In this document: one piece after another, positions 37,701 to 49,400 of the stretch
Layout of the letters: every line of letters starts with the position of its first letter
How positions within the stretch are numbered: position 1 is the stretch's first letter
NCBI RefSeq assembly: GCF_910591885.1
Contig: NC_063270.1
Location: forward strand, 2,790,001-2,854,000
Direction: 5' to 3'
From: Bombus terrestris
Lineage: Eukaryota; Arthropoda; Insecta; Hymenoptera; Apidae
Length of the DNA stretch: 64,000 nucleotides
Notes under the pieces: model-generated
Seen by the model: only the letters and a program-made list of their open reading frames with translations
The model's database searches: none
What the model was told of the DNA's origin: nothing
Program-made: the position numbers and the translations under genes

Positions 37701-40700
37701 GACGCATACAGTGTGAAGAGATCCTTGGCCTAACAAGGGTTAACGGGAGCAGGAACCATGTATATTTTAAGGTGGTAAATGAAAAACACGAATGGAAAAT
37801 TTATTTTCGATCTTGCTAAGTAGTTACGCTATATTCGCGTTCCTTAATCATTTTTAAAAGAACTAGCGGTTAATAGTGAAAAAATAGAACAAAATTTATC
37901 GAGCTTAGAGTAGATTTTCCAATAGAAAAGAGTTTGAAAAGGATCGCATTCCAGAGCGAAGAATGTTGCACCTGCAAAGACATCCAGCTGCGCTTAGCTC
38001 GTTCTAACGAAGCGAGTGACTCGCACCGCGATTAGTAAAAGGATGCGAAGTTGAAGCGTTAGCGGCTCATCGCCGGCTTTAGAAAGAAGTCAAACCACAG
38101 TATCGAACTTCTATACTGCTAGAGCAACAGTACCTCGGGACCCGTTGCCACGAAGCAAAAGACACCGAAGCCATCAGAGCATGCAATTCTGTTCGAGAGC
38201 ACTTAGATTCGCCACATCAGGAAACGGTGTCCTCTGTGTGTATTGGTCAACAAAGAAACGGACACGTGGCCGTGATACTATCTCTTCCTTGGGGAAATTC
38301 TTTTTCCACATTCTCGTTCCAAAAGCTCCTTACAGATAAACGATTTTGAGAAATCATTCTTTTTGTCTTATTTCTTTGATCTCGTTTCTTTGAAATTTAT
38401 GTTATTGTTAATCGTAAGATATCGAGCAGAATAATCTTCCTTCAAAGAGGTAGTAATATCGACAAAGATTTAGCTGAATAATCCACAAACGTAGCTTTTT
38501 CTATATGAATAAACCAAATTGCCTAATTCCCATTCCTCCTAAAATCCCAATTCTTTTCCGTAGCGAAATAAATTCTGTTATCTTTAGCGAACTGCAAGCG
38601 ATATAGGTATCTTCATATATAGAAGCAACGAAGAAATGCCCAGTTAAGATGTATTCGCCTGACAGCAGGTCGACCACTCGGCAAAGTGTTAATTTGTTAA
38701 TTTCGCGTGACGCGTGCACCACAGTGAGATGCTTTAAAGCGGTTGACCCTCGAACTTTCATACACGTATACCATCCCGAACTGTCTTCGTGCGATTTGAA
38801 TGTGAAAATCGTGGCTCACTCATACCTATTCCACGAACACGAATACAAACACGAACTCGTCTCTTTTTCCCGATGATCGCCACGTCCTGCCACACCGTTC
38901 TAGAGCTGGTTAAGGCTCGTTCTGGTTTGAACGTGCGTCGCATGCGACGCTTACCGATTTTGTAAATGAATCGCTTTTGTTGCCGATCGAACCACAGTCT
39001 GTACCGTAACGACCAAAAGGGTAACCCACAGTTAACTGTATTCTTTTTTAGCCCGTTATCATGGCGCCCGCGATCGATTACTCGCGTGAAACACGATAAC
39101 GACCACGATTATCCACGTCATTTAGCGACTCCGTCACATCCCTTCGAGTAGTAGAAATTACCGGGCCAATTAAATTGATTTTAGATCTTCCGATAAAAGT
39201 GGAAAAGTCAGGCAACGATACGTGCACCTAATAATGTTGCTTTTATGAAACTTTCACGCGTCATTCCGCCGCTTAATAAATTAACACGCCGCTTATTTAC
39301 CAAAGCTAGTTTTTTAATTTCTTGATCGACTATCTAGAATTCTTGGTTACAAATGAAATATCTTAATGCTATTAAGTATAGAAGCAAAAAGATACCTAGA
39401 ATAATACATTCCACTGTAATTCTATGTGCTAAACCAACTTATATCTTCCATAACCACCGACTGCACATTAATAATTATTTATTCGATGAACATCGAATTA
39501 TCCAAACTTGTAACGTTCATTGTAACGGACAAGTTTGACAGCATATTCCTGCTGCGTGAGACTACTTTAAACTTGAATTTTTTAAATTAGTCAAAATTAT
39601 AATACGCGATATGGAAAGCTAACAGTTTCTAATAACACCGATAAGAAAGATATCAAAAATAGGCACAAATTGAGGAAAATGTAAACCTAGGTAATAGATA
39701 GTTCGATACGGTCTATGATTACTGCAGCAGAAGGCAGTAATCTAACTATGATATTAATGTAAAGGAGCTAGAACTAAAATTGCTAGCCAAAGTTACTTTG
39801 CACAAGGAAAACGATTGATCCGGATAATTGCACAATATCTGTTTTAACAACATGAAAATTTTGTACGTTGAAACCATTAACCTTGCTAGTCTGTTCGAAT
39901 GCGTCACAATAGATGTAATTTCCGTTCATCTACAAGCATAGTACACGAAATCGCTGTAGAATATTTCCACGTTGGATTTGTACTGTTACTTCGAAACATT
40001 AGCTACTGTATTCATACAGAGTATCATATTCTTAGTATTATGATAGTACGTATTATGTTTATTAATTGCACCTGAATGAACTTTAAGTATTCCGCGCATC
40101 CTATGGTCGCGCTATAATAATTCATAAATTGCGCAACCGTTGTCCATCGTGATGCAACCTAACCCGCATTCCTCTATGTAATGAACATTTCGCTCCTTGG
40201 ACACGTGGAGGTCGTGAGATAAGTCGAAAAAATTGAAGATGCCCGCCTAGGTGAAATCGCTGGATCGATGCGGATCGAGGATCGCGAGTCGGATTCGCGG
40301 ATTCGTGCCTCTCAGGAAGAACAATCCTACGAGTAACTCTACATTTTTCGAAGAAAGATAGCCGAAACGTTCCTTCCATTCATCGCGAGTTTAGAAAGCC
40401 GATGAGTGATGACGACATTATGCGTTCCAGACACGTTTCGATGGTTTAAAACGGTGTCATTGCCTGCGACAGTGACAATGAATGAAGATTTTATGTAGTA
40501 TTCGTTGTGATAGGAGAAAATGGAGAGCCAATGGAGAAATCCTGTAATCTCTTAATACATCGATATAACTTTTGTCAGGAAACTACATGCACGACATTCT
40601 TTAAAAACTTACGTCAAAAACGTAAAGCATGATTTATTATAAAATTTACTAAGACGTTAATAAAAGCTATAAAAGAATGCCTCTCCGGTGCCTCGTTTAT

Positions 40701-41590
40701 TTCTTTTTTATTCGTAACATTTTGGAACTATGAGGAAACGCAACAGTCATTAAACGCGTCCTCGATAGCTAAACGCTCGTTAACACGAGAAAACCGATGG
40801 CGTTTATTTGTCCCTATGGATAATTATGAACTTCTGACTTCGTTAAATGTATTGTAAATCACGTCATTGACTACTTGTACCCAGTCGTCAACGTGAACCA
40901 TAATTTGTTTGATTGCTGACAAAATTACAGCGTCGATTTCGCTACGATGTTCATGTCTAAGATTGTTTACAATGCAATTACAACACCGAAAAAAAGAGTG
41001 AAATAAGTCGAAACCTACAACGATAGATACGCTGGTTGCCGCGAGATACTCAATAAATACAAAATGACAAGGAATATGTATTGTTAAAAATGATCGATCT
41101 TGCTTCTCATGTAACCTACGTAGCCTTTGAAATTTTTTACGCCACCTCATTTCACATATCGTTATGCATTTCATAAGGAAAAGCGAATACTTTTTACTGT
41201 AATTTATCTCTGTCAATAGCAAATTTTTCTATTTTACCCTAACTTTGTTCGTTTTATTATCGTACGGAAATATTTACCACGCTGTTTCTCGGGCTCGTGT
41301 TCGACGATGAACGCAGGAACGGCCGTGACCATTTGATAATCGGCCTCGGCGACGTCTTGCTCCTGTTCCTGTTTAGTGGCGAGCAATGCTTGCATGGCGC
41401 TCGCGTCCCCGCAGCTTCTCCTGGTGTACTTTGTCCTCGAAACCCTCAGCAGGGCGGCTGGGCTGATGCTCTGACAGTTGTCCCGCGGCGTCGACGTCCC
41501 CGGTGGCTCGTCCAGGGTCGTCGGGCTCGACAACGAAAGGGCCACGTCGTCGGCACTATGACGCCTTGATTTTGACAACCGCTTAAACAT
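28726..41590 (-). CDS. Two-PDZ scaffold protein (PDZD2/pro-IL-16-like), 965 aa, 5 coding exons
   Basis: Joining, on the minus strand, 41590-41278, 33186-31323, 31031-30469, 28952-28832 and 28762-28726 gives 965 codons plus TGA with every junction in frame (GT-AG introns, phases 1, 2, 1, 2). Residues 1 to about 680 look disordered and Ser-rich, with Asn-rich tracts (NNNNS) and basophilic phosphosite-like motifs such as RRHSADD and RRNSAP (about 506-511, fitting the 14-3-3 form RxxSxP). PDZ1 is about 683-771: ENLGIRLA loop and GRLRLGDEIVEVEG. PDZ2 is about 864-954: SLGFSVVGGRDSPRG, GIFVRRIFPGGQA and GDEILSLNG. The protein ends KSAPC. A cytoplasmic scaffold role is inferred from the domain content. 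PDZ2 is clearly related to PDZ2 of the convergent plus-strand gene. The start ATG lies in an exon preceded by an acceptor, so at least one 5' UTR exon lies further upstream. Gene identity is a family-level inference only. Confidence 0.85.
28832..28952 (-). CDS. Minus PDZ gene, exon completing PDZ2
   Basis: This 121-bp exon lies between acceptor CATCTTCTGTAG and donor CACAG|gtatttt. It is too short and interrupted to stand out as an ORF, but its translation GDEILSLNGKVLRGYTHQEV then IELFKAVREGPVELEITRRH is unmistakable as the second half of a PDZ domain. It keeps the frame with both neighbours. Confidence 0.93.
28953..30468 (-). other. Intron of the minus PDZ gene, splitting PDZ2
   Basis: This 1516-bp intron begins with gtaacgta and ends with the acceptor CTTCTGTAG. 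GC/CpG-richer patches at 29090-29370 and 29780-30240 carry overlapping open frames on both strands with biased Arg/Lys-rich translations. None has a recognisable domain. Confidence 0.75.
30469..31031 (-). CDS. Minus PDZ gene, exon with end of PDZ1, linker and start of PDZ2
   Basis: The acceptor CAATTTTAACAG precedes AGACGGAAGACTAAGG, giving Arg726 and DGRLRLGDEIVEVEG. After PDZ1 comes a linker with VSPPTLPGEYEYLEN and then PDZ2 from about residue 864 to Gln913. It ends TTCCAAG|gtaacg in phase 1. The donor is weaker than the others in this gene. In PDZ2 the position usually occupied by a GRL-type turn reads KSLFQ. Confidence 0.93.
31032..31322 (-). other. Intron of the minus PDZ gene, splitting PDZ1
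   Basis: This 291-bp GT-AG intron runs from gtaagttt to CAATTTTAACAG. It is AT-rich and holds nothing else. Confidence 0.85.
31323..33186 (-). CDS. Minus PDZ gene, main exon (disordered region and first half of PDZ1)
   Basis: The acceptor CGCTTTTTTCAG precedes GCTCGAGTTTTGG, which completes Gly105 and runs GSSFGVWGRRMSKKIDSF in frame into a long open stretch. The 1864-bp exon ends GCGCATAG|gtaagt. It encodes residues 105-725 plus two bases of Arg726: Ser/Asn/Arg-rich disordered sequence and the first half of PDZ1 with the ENLGIRLA loop. A methionine at residue 115 could serve as an internal start if a transcript begins in the intron above. Confidence 0.94.
34883..34912. repeat. Inverted repeat, 12-bp arms, 6-bp loop
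   Basis: CTTGATTAATTA and its exact complement TAATTAATCAAG flank GTTCCT. The arms contain TAAT/ATTA cores like homeodomain sites. It lies inside the large intron of the minus PDZ gene. Confidence 0.85.
36848..36863. repeat. (CT)n tract
   Basis: A short dinucleotide run TCTCTCTCTCTCTC continues into CCCTC. It reads as (GA)n on the minus strand, the strand of the host gene. GA tracts are known GAGA-factor-type sites in insects, but a role here is inference. Confidence 0.8.
38935..38950. repeat. Perfect 16-bp palindrome
   Basis: GCGTCGCATGCGACGC equals its own reverse complement. It is CpG-rich, with four CpG dinucleotides, in an otherwise AT-rich intron. Confidence 0.85.
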
Positions 41591-41598
41591 TCTGCCAC
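41278..41598 (-). CDS. Minus PDZ gene, first coding exon
   Basis: On the minus strand an acceptor (TTGGATTCCAG) precedes GTGGCAGA and then the ATG at 41590. The exon encodes 104 residues beginning MFKRLSKSRRHSADDV and ends CAGCGTG|gtaaata in phase 1. The frame stays open above the ATG across the acceptor, so coding sequence from an earlier exon cannot be excluded. The N-terminal basic cluster with RRHS is a plausible kinase/14-3-3 site. Confidence 0.75.
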
Positions 41599-43480
41599 CT
41601 GGAATCCAATCCACATGTTCCTGGGAATTAGTTTCGGTGTGGAATCGATGTAAAATTATACAATTAGGCATATCAAGTATATTTCAATTCATTTCTTCGA
41701 AAATTGACACTCTAATTTGAAAAGTTAAATATATTAGGAAACCAATCGGTTCATCTAGTTTTTATCGTAAAACGATAAACGTAGCTCAATCTTTATAGCA
41801 TTCGATTTGAAGTAACGGTCACGTGTAACGCTTGGCATCGATCGCAGGTCAAATTCCTGTTCATGAACGCGAGCTACTTTGAAATTTAGCTTCCCCCTAA
41901 AAACCAACAGTCACGTAAAAACAGCAACAAAGAGGTCGTATTCGTTACAATATACTAGTGAATGCGCTTCGATCCGTAACTTCCCAAGTACGATTTACCG
42001 TTCAATCCTCTTGGACGCAGCCAATACATCGCGGTTTTTTGCGATTCGATGGGAGGCAACGATGAACTCGATATAAATCACCGACCGACTCGAATCATAG
42101 CGATCAAATTCGTTCGGAAGAATAACGCGCGCGTTATATACGTTCTCGTGTTTCAGATCGTAATTCACCGAATACTTCAAACGAAAAAAAGAGGAACCTA
42201 CATGGAAAATAGAAAAACCATAGCCGGAAGAAATAACCGTTTTCTCCAGTAGATGTGTCATACTTTGTTTTTTTCATCGACGTTTGTTCAATCTCTATAA
42301 CAGGATTTTCCTTTTCTGATCAGAACAAATATTATGGTTGACTGCAATTCGATCGGGGAAATAGCAAGAAGATAGCTGAAAAATGCAAAAAGATAAAATC
42401 TAACTTCCGACGTAAATATCGTAGACTACTTGTAAAAATATTACGCGTCGCCAACAATTTGCCATAATTTTCCATGGATACGCGTTTCCGCGGAAATTGA
42501 AACCGTAGGAAAAGCGAGATCTAGAAAAGTTCGCTCAACGGGACGATGACACGGAATATACTGAAACTTTTTCCTCGACTTTTTCCTTCGTTTACTTGTT
42601 CCATGCCGGCTGTTTCTCTTGTTGGAGCGTGCACCCATGTAAGCTTCGACATACAGCTAGAGAGAGCAAGAACCTATTCAATGCACTTCGAAGGTCGTGT
42701 CGAATGCAATGATACAAGCACGAGACCGACACGAAGCTACCAGCAATCTCAGGATTATTAATATTTCGTCGATGTACACTGCTCTAATTGGAGTATCGTA
42801 AATGAGGGAATTAAAAGAGAATCTTTCATGAATTCTGTACACGGGTTTCGCACACTTGTGTCTGTAAAATTAACCCCTTTGCGTTTTTTATATATATACG
42901 ACTTCTTTTATTGAAAAAAGTTAAGTTCATAATAACATTTTAAGCATCTTTTACAAAACTTTAAACAAGAAGTTTCAACAATTCGAACAACTTGAAAGCG
43001 ATAAAACGCTACTATCGCACTATCTAAACGTCGCTTTTTATTAAATCAGAACGAATGTTTGCAACTCCAACGTTTTTCGATATTGAGGTTTAGCTTAGAA
43101 GACTCTATTGAAAGTCTTCCACTTTGACGCAAGAACGAATTCGACGTTCGCCATAACTTGCAATTGCAACAGATAAGCGAAAAACTCACTGCATTCTTCC
43201 GTTATTCTCTCCGAATTCTCTATGTACATATATTCAAACTTCGTCATACGACCGAAGAATCTATAAAATTGTTCAACCATAACTAAGAAATTTTAGCGAA
43301 TGAGCGGTAATGAAACGCTCATTCGCTAAAATTTCATCATTGTGACATGATCGAGTTGGTACTATAACGCAACTACGAAATTACGTTATTAACGTTCGAG
43401 TTTATCGTCGGGGTGTTTCTGTTTTACATTAACTTATTAGTGTAGTTTAACCAAGTAAAGTATTTGACAATCGTATCGAT
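41599..43480. other. DNA upstream of the minus PDZ first coding exon
   Basis: This is likely 5' intron sequence of the minus PDZ gene, since its first coding exon starts with an acceptor. It contains the perfect inverted repeat at 43287-43335. No gene was recognised. Confidence 0.5.
43287..43335. repeat. Perfect inverted repeat, 20-bp arms, 9-bp loop
   Basis: The left arm at 43287-43306 and the right arm at 43316-43335 are exact reverse complements, separated by GTAATGAAA. The arms contain GCGAATGAGC and GCTCATTCGC and have mixed base composition, so this is not a simple AT palindrome. No target-site duplication or transposase is evident. Transcribed RNA would form a 20-bp perfect hairpin. 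Confidence 0.97.
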
Positions 43481-43499
43481 GTGGACGATGATAGTCGCA

Positions 43500-43920
43500 C
43501 TAGTTATCGAACTCGACGAAAACGAGGGAAAAGCGACGGTGAAAAATAGGAGATCGCAGCCGTGGAAACGTTCCGTGTAATAGGGGCATTACGGCGATCG
43601 CAAGATATTATTTTCGAACGGCGCGGCGCGGCGGTAGCGCGGCTGCATGGAGAGCAATTAACTTCTCTCCTCGCGGTCGGGTACGAAGGCCGCTCGCTAT
43701 TATTTATTTTCCTTCACCAAGGTCCTCTGGTTGTACGGTCAGGAGTCTAATGCACAGCCGAGAGACACAAGGCAACGGTCAACGGAACTCCCGGCAGAAA
43801 GAGACGAGGCAGAACGTCTTTCTCGGTGTGAACGTCCCGTTCCTGCAACCCTCCCACGCAACCCGCCCCACTCTGCTCTTTTCTCGTTTCCGTTCCCCAG
43901 CGTACTGCGGTGTATAATAA
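43500..43920 (-). promoter_or_regulatory. CpG-rich patch, possible promoter of the minus PDZ gene
   Basis: The stretch at 43617-43650 (GGCGCGGCGCGGCGGTAGCG) is among the most GC- and CpG-rich segments in the window. It lies about 2 kb upstream of the first coding exon of the minus gene, which needs an upstream start. A donor-like site GCGAG|gtgaga lies on the minus strand at 43952, just above this patch. No core promoter element was identified, so this rests on composition and position. Confidence 0.25.
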
Positions 43921-46900
43921 ACGTTCTTCGATTATTAATCGAGATTTCTCACCTCGCGAACGAGATACCTCACGAACTGGTTTCTATTTATTCTTGACGA
44001 TTCTTCGAACCAGGTATCTCGTGAGACGAAGTTCCATTTTTGTAGTATACCAGGAAACTTCCTTATACGGTATAACCAAATAAAGCGACTAAATCTCTAA
44101 TGAAAGCAGCACGTAATAATAGTTTAAAGTGTCGAAAGGCGGTAGAGAAATTGGCAATTAAACGATTAAGCTCGTCTCGCTATTACCGCGTAAAGAAGAA
44201 TTCGCGTTTATCGTAGCACGGTTTCCCGTATCCTCCTTCGACTTATGAACTTCCATTTAACCCGGAGCGTACTTTGTGGCCTCTTTCTTACAATTACAGA
44301 AGGTACGCATGAAGGGGGCGTTTTCTGTCACCAACTCTCGTAACGTTGGTATTTCTACGCGGTCAATTAGCTCGATGAGCGAGAAGGAAGGATGCGACGG
44401 CACTGCGCCGTGCTGTATCGCATCGACCTCCTTATTCTTCTCCCGGTCTTGTCTTGCTCTGGCTCTTCCTTCGTAAATTAAATTTCGTAAATTAAACCGT
44501 TTTGCAGTGAAAGTGGCCTGATTTTATCAACAAAGCCAACATTCAGGAAGAGGTCCCTTCAATGTTAACAAGATGCACACCGAGAGGAGATCGTCTACGA
44601 TCATCGGACATCCGTCATTAGCCGCATTTCCTAGCAAAATAATCTAGGCTTCTTGCTCAACCGTAACGAATGCGATATTGCGCGCGACGCTCATTGACAG
44701 CAGTAGGTGTCGAGAGAAGATGCGGATTTGCCGGTTGGATAATAGCTCGATTCATTGGATCGGTCCTTTTGGTAAATGGACGATCGTTGATCTGGAAAAG
44801 TAATCGTTTTGCATTGTTTCTTCTTCGTTTATATCGCTTGAAAGAAACAATCAATTTATATTACACGGTGTTTTGTACCATAAGAAATTCTTGATTCAAA
44901 GCGGTGATACATAAAAGATGTTAAAAAAAAATTAAATTTAAACGCCGTACATTTCGCAAAGCACATAAAGCACGAGAGAGTTTCCTGTAACATCGTTAAA
45001 ATATGGCTGCAAGGCCCGTCAAAGAGCTATCTGATTCATCCCGACGTTTCATTAAGGAGTACATTATCGATCACAATGTAGATTGCATTTTACGTGATCG
45101 CGGGGTGAACCGCTGCCAAGAGTAAAGAGAAAACTCCGAACAACCGCCGTTCCCTCGGTTGCCGTAATGGCCCGGCACTTTCAATTTTCATTTTTCTGCT
45201 TTTCAATTATGAACACGCTCGCGTGGTACCGCCGACGAACTGTCGGTTTCAATCCCCTTTCGTTGCCATGTTCGTCGCGGCGATTTCGCGGAGCAACGGC
45301 GCGTGCATTCAAAACGTCAGATTCTTCGCTCGTAAACTCCAGGCACGAAATTAATTCATGCGCGGTTTTTTCGTTCCTGTCGACGTGTGTATCGTGTCTG
45401 CGACGCGTGAACATCCACGCACTGTAACTTGCGTCGCACAATCGACAGATTGCGTCGCTTCTTTAAGAGGGCCTCCGCGTTTTCAAAAACTTCTGAATCG
45501 CGACAAACATACAGTCTGCGGGAAACCAGATGAAACGTAGGTGAAAAAATTTATGAAAATCGAAGCTGATGCCGTTTTTATCCGTTTGTGTAGAAATAAT
45601 TCAACCGGTTTTAGTAATCGATAAATAAATATGTGAGTCAATAAATTGATAGCTAACAGCGGTATATAGCTATTCCTGCATCTGCGATTTTCATCGACGA
45701 AACAATAAAATCGAATCGGGTGAAACGGAATGTCGATGGCTCGAATTGTAATGCAAATAGTCGAAGACCATCTAAAATAGGTGAAGCCGTGGCATTCGGG
45801 TTGCACTCGGTCGAACGTCTTACACGCGGCTTAATGGAAAACGATTAGTTCTGCGGAATAAGCTGCTACACTGCTTAACGATCGTTGATTATCCATTTAA
45901 AGGACGGTTAATCAACCCGTGAAATCTTTATCAAAATCAGTGTATCTTCAATTTAATTAGTCAATTTCAACGGTGATAATTGTTTCCGATGAATGAATTC
46001 GATTTTACTCTGTCTATTTAGAACGTAAGTGAAATATTTTTTTATCAGTAGCGTTAAATCGTAGAACTATGCAAGTGCGTTAGAAATAATTGATACGAAT
46101 TAAGAAAAAATTAATTATTTATTCTCCGTATCCTACATAATTTATACTGTTTATATTTCATAATTCCAAATAGTAACGGATACTTTCTTAGTCCACGAAG
46201 GTTCTTGATTAGATCGCGATAACCCGACTCGTATCGATTAAAAGGCTTCCCCTGTCTCGTAAGAAAGCTCTCTTGAGACTAGTTCTTGTTACGAGCGCGA
46301 AGAATCTCTCATTGTTTCGCTTTATATCAGATAGTTCATCGATATTGTTGTGACTAAGGACGTGCATAGTGACATGATTATAAATTTCACTTGAACTGGA
46401 CAACCTGATATTTCGAGTAAACACCAATTATTTTCAGAAAGAGCTCACAGATCGCAAATGACAATTACGTATTGTTTTCAATCGCTGTATTATTATGACT
46501 TCTAAATTTAAGTTACTTTTGATAAAGTAGACAATTAAATACCGTTTGCTCTTGCTATATTCGGATCTTAGTGCAAATTAGGAAATGAATTTCCATGGAA
46601 GGAATACGTGCTATTGACGATGACACTACCACATATACAAATATGGTGCCGTCTATGTATGAGAATGCAAAGGAACATTAATTGAGTAAAGAAATTCAGC
46701 AGACATCGAGCAAACGCCATGTAAACACGCATCGCCTCTGCTCCAAACCAATCAAATCTCGACACAGTCTTATCTCTTACAACATTATACTTCATTTCAA
46801 GGGTTAGGGCATCTAAAGGAACACCTGAATCAGTATTCTTTATTCCAAAAGTTTTCGACTTTGCGGAGCTTCCTCGAGACAACGATCGTCGATCATCGTT

Positions 46901-49400
46901 CGACGATGAAGAGAGATCGGCGCATCAAGATCGATTCTTGTATCCCTCGGCAGGCTGCACGTTTGTTTTTTATGGACGCGTCGACGAGTTAAACTCTCGT
47001 TCCAACGGGAAAGAAGACGCGTGTCGGACGCCCCGGCCCCCTAATTAACGCGTGCACCAGATAACCGCAAAGAGTCGTTAATTCGCGCGGAAACCACCTG
47101 TCAGACACTCGAAGACGCGTTCCTCGTGTCTATTGGTCGACGTGTGACCGGTCTCATCGTGAGATCGCAAGCCACGGAACCGGCAGTGGCCACGAAATCG
47201 ACATGCCAGATCTTTGGACAGGGCCGAAACCCTTTTTCGACCGGAATACGTCGCGCCAATTATAATTGCGTACGACGGTAGGCTTTTAACCGATCGACGC
47301 TGTTGCCGGTTTACGGCTGCGATTCTGTCGCTTTAGATTAACATTTTATGACAATATTTGACAGGGTAGATAGCCGACGTTGAAAGTAACTACTTTTGAA
47401 TTACGTGCTAGCCCAAGCGTTAATTCGTATCTCAATAAAGAAACGGAAAGCTAGAATAAAAGATTCGAATTCCTTTTACTTTTCAAAAAGAGCGGAAGGA
47501 TATCTATCGCGCGAGTACATCTTTTATTCATCGTACAAGATTTAGAAATCATAGTTACGTGCAAGAGAAAGCATGTAACAATTGACTGGCTGTTGACAGA
47601 AACCATGCTGGAGAAAGAAGGAAGCTGCATCTTCGCTGAAATATACCGTAGATAACCTACGATTCTTCGTGACTGAAATTACAGTTACGCCTACAATGTC
47701 TACTTTAAGCGAAAGTCAGTAGTAACTATTAAAAGCCAATTTACAACGAGCGTTGTTAAAACATTTATGGAACATTTCATGGTAAAAAATGAGGGAAAGC
47801 ATGTACGCGCGAGCTCTCTCGAATATCTTCGCTACTCGTACATCTGTCGTGGCAAACAAAATGGTACCGAGGCCAAGAGCTTTATGTTGTACTAATCCGC
47901 GGTATTGATCGTATGTATTGATATTGATATGTATTGATCGTCGCAAATGCGTTTTAGGTGCACTAAAGCAATTATACGCGACAGAGAACCCGGTTAGATT
48001 GCAATTTTCTATTTGTATCGAAGAGAGCGTATCCGTTTTCATCGTTATTAAAAGGGAGCTTTCCTTTTTGGAATTCTGGCGAACGCCAAAGTACCTTAGA
48101 AACGCGGCAAACGTCCGGCCACGATGAAGGGATAAGCCGAATCGGCCGGTTTCGAGCCTCGAGAACGCTTTCGTTAAATATTCATATACGCGGTGCGAAT
48201 GGACGGAACTAATGGTTAAGAATGATGAATGACGAGGCGAGTTGTGAAATGGAAAATGAAAATTTCTCGGCTATCCTCCTCTTCCCCTCTCTCGCTAGAC
48301 ATGTTCAACAATCGCCGGCTCACGAGAAATTATATCGTTCTCACTCGAAAGAGAACGGTAGGGAAGTAATTAAATATTTCAAACCATTTGTAGCCTTTTC
48401 GGATGTGTCGCACATTGCGTTCGGAAATTTCTAGACCTACCATAAAAAATTATAAGCTCGCAAGATGTTGGAAAGTGATTAGAAAATAGAAAATAGCGGA
48501 GTCTGCATTTGCTAATTAGGTATAATAACTCGAGCCTGCGAATATTCTAAAAGTTTGATCACGTAACCTTTAGTGGATTAGAAATCTATTTATTGAAATG
48601 CATGGAATTTTTCAAAAATTTGGAGAAAAGGCATTTTACGTGATATTTTTTCTTCAAAACACTGCTTTCATATTTTACATAGATTCGGATCGCTACGTCG
48701 CACCACTGTTCGCTTTCCATTAAACGAGAAACGATAGTTAGGAGAAGGAAGATGGAACGATAAAATACGACGTTAATAAAATGTAGGAATTGTGACAGTT
48801 AATCGGCAATAAAATTTCTTTCCTAAATGAGATATCGATCATTACTTTTATACTCGGCAGATTAGATTTCACATGTTGCTAATTGACGTTTTATTTTCGA
48901 GTGTTTTACGATTTCCTCGCTGTACAGAAAAAATCACATTAATCAAAACTTTCAAAAGTCACCAAAAGTATCGTTTTATTTGGCCAATTAACCGAGAGTG
49001 ACCACTTTCGAGTTTTGGATTTATCTCTTGCTTTCGGTCCTACTTCTTTCCTCGCTTCCAATAACATTGGACATAATTTTTCGACACGAGTGAAAATCAA
49101 CCCATTGTTGCACCGCATCGGTTAGTTTCTGAAACAATGCGTGTAATTAAACCACCTTTTCCACTAGAGAGTGAACTTTCGCGCGACTTAAATCGGAATA
49201 AGTAAGTTTAACTCGTGTTATATATTAAATAATTGGTTTAATCAAGATAAAATATTTAATTTCTCTATTGGGCGTAAGAATATCTTTTGTTAAGAATTCT
49301 TGTAAATAATGTTCTGAGAACTTTGTATATCTAAATTAAACGAGACGTTTCTTCTTTCCTGCTACCTGAAATGCAATTCTAAACATTCTCGTCGTTAATT
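43921..49400. other. No supported gene
   Basis: Mixed AT-rich DNA has GC-richer patches at about 44220-44500, 44580-44800, 45100-45540 and 46850-47340. Short overlapping ORFs occur on both strands. Three partly overlapping TGTATTGAT-like units lie at 47902-47940. It may be intergenic or a long 5' intron of the minus PDZ gene. Confidence 0.45.
47902..47940. repeat. Short imperfect repeat of GTATTGAT units
   Basis: GTATTGATCGT, TGTATTGAT, ATTGAT and TGTATTGATCGT follow each other in about 40 bp. It looks like a small local duplication. Confidence 0.65.

Larger units (their letters stand above)
33187..41277 (-). other. Large first coding intron of the minus PDZ gene
   Basis: This 8091-bp intron separates the first coding exon from the main exon. 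It holds CpG-richer patches at about 33360-33830, 36440-37280, 37960-38340, 38640-39150 and 40120-40440, a CT tract at 36848-36863, a 12-bp inverted repeat at 34883-34912 and a 16-bp palindrome at 38935-38950. A 132-codon minus-strand open frame at 40824-41222 was considered and not supported. Confidence 0.7.

Noticed and set aside
40824..41222. 132-codon minus-strand open frame just downstream of the first coding exon of the minus PDZ gene
   Set aside because: No domain was recognised and it lies inside an intron whose flanking exons join in frame without it. It cannot be excluded as a small gene.
43287..43335. Reading the perfect inverted repeat as a microRNA precursor
   Set aside because: A 20-bp perfect stem with a 9-bp loop is shorter than typical animal pre-miRNA hairpins, and I recognise no known mature miRNA in it.
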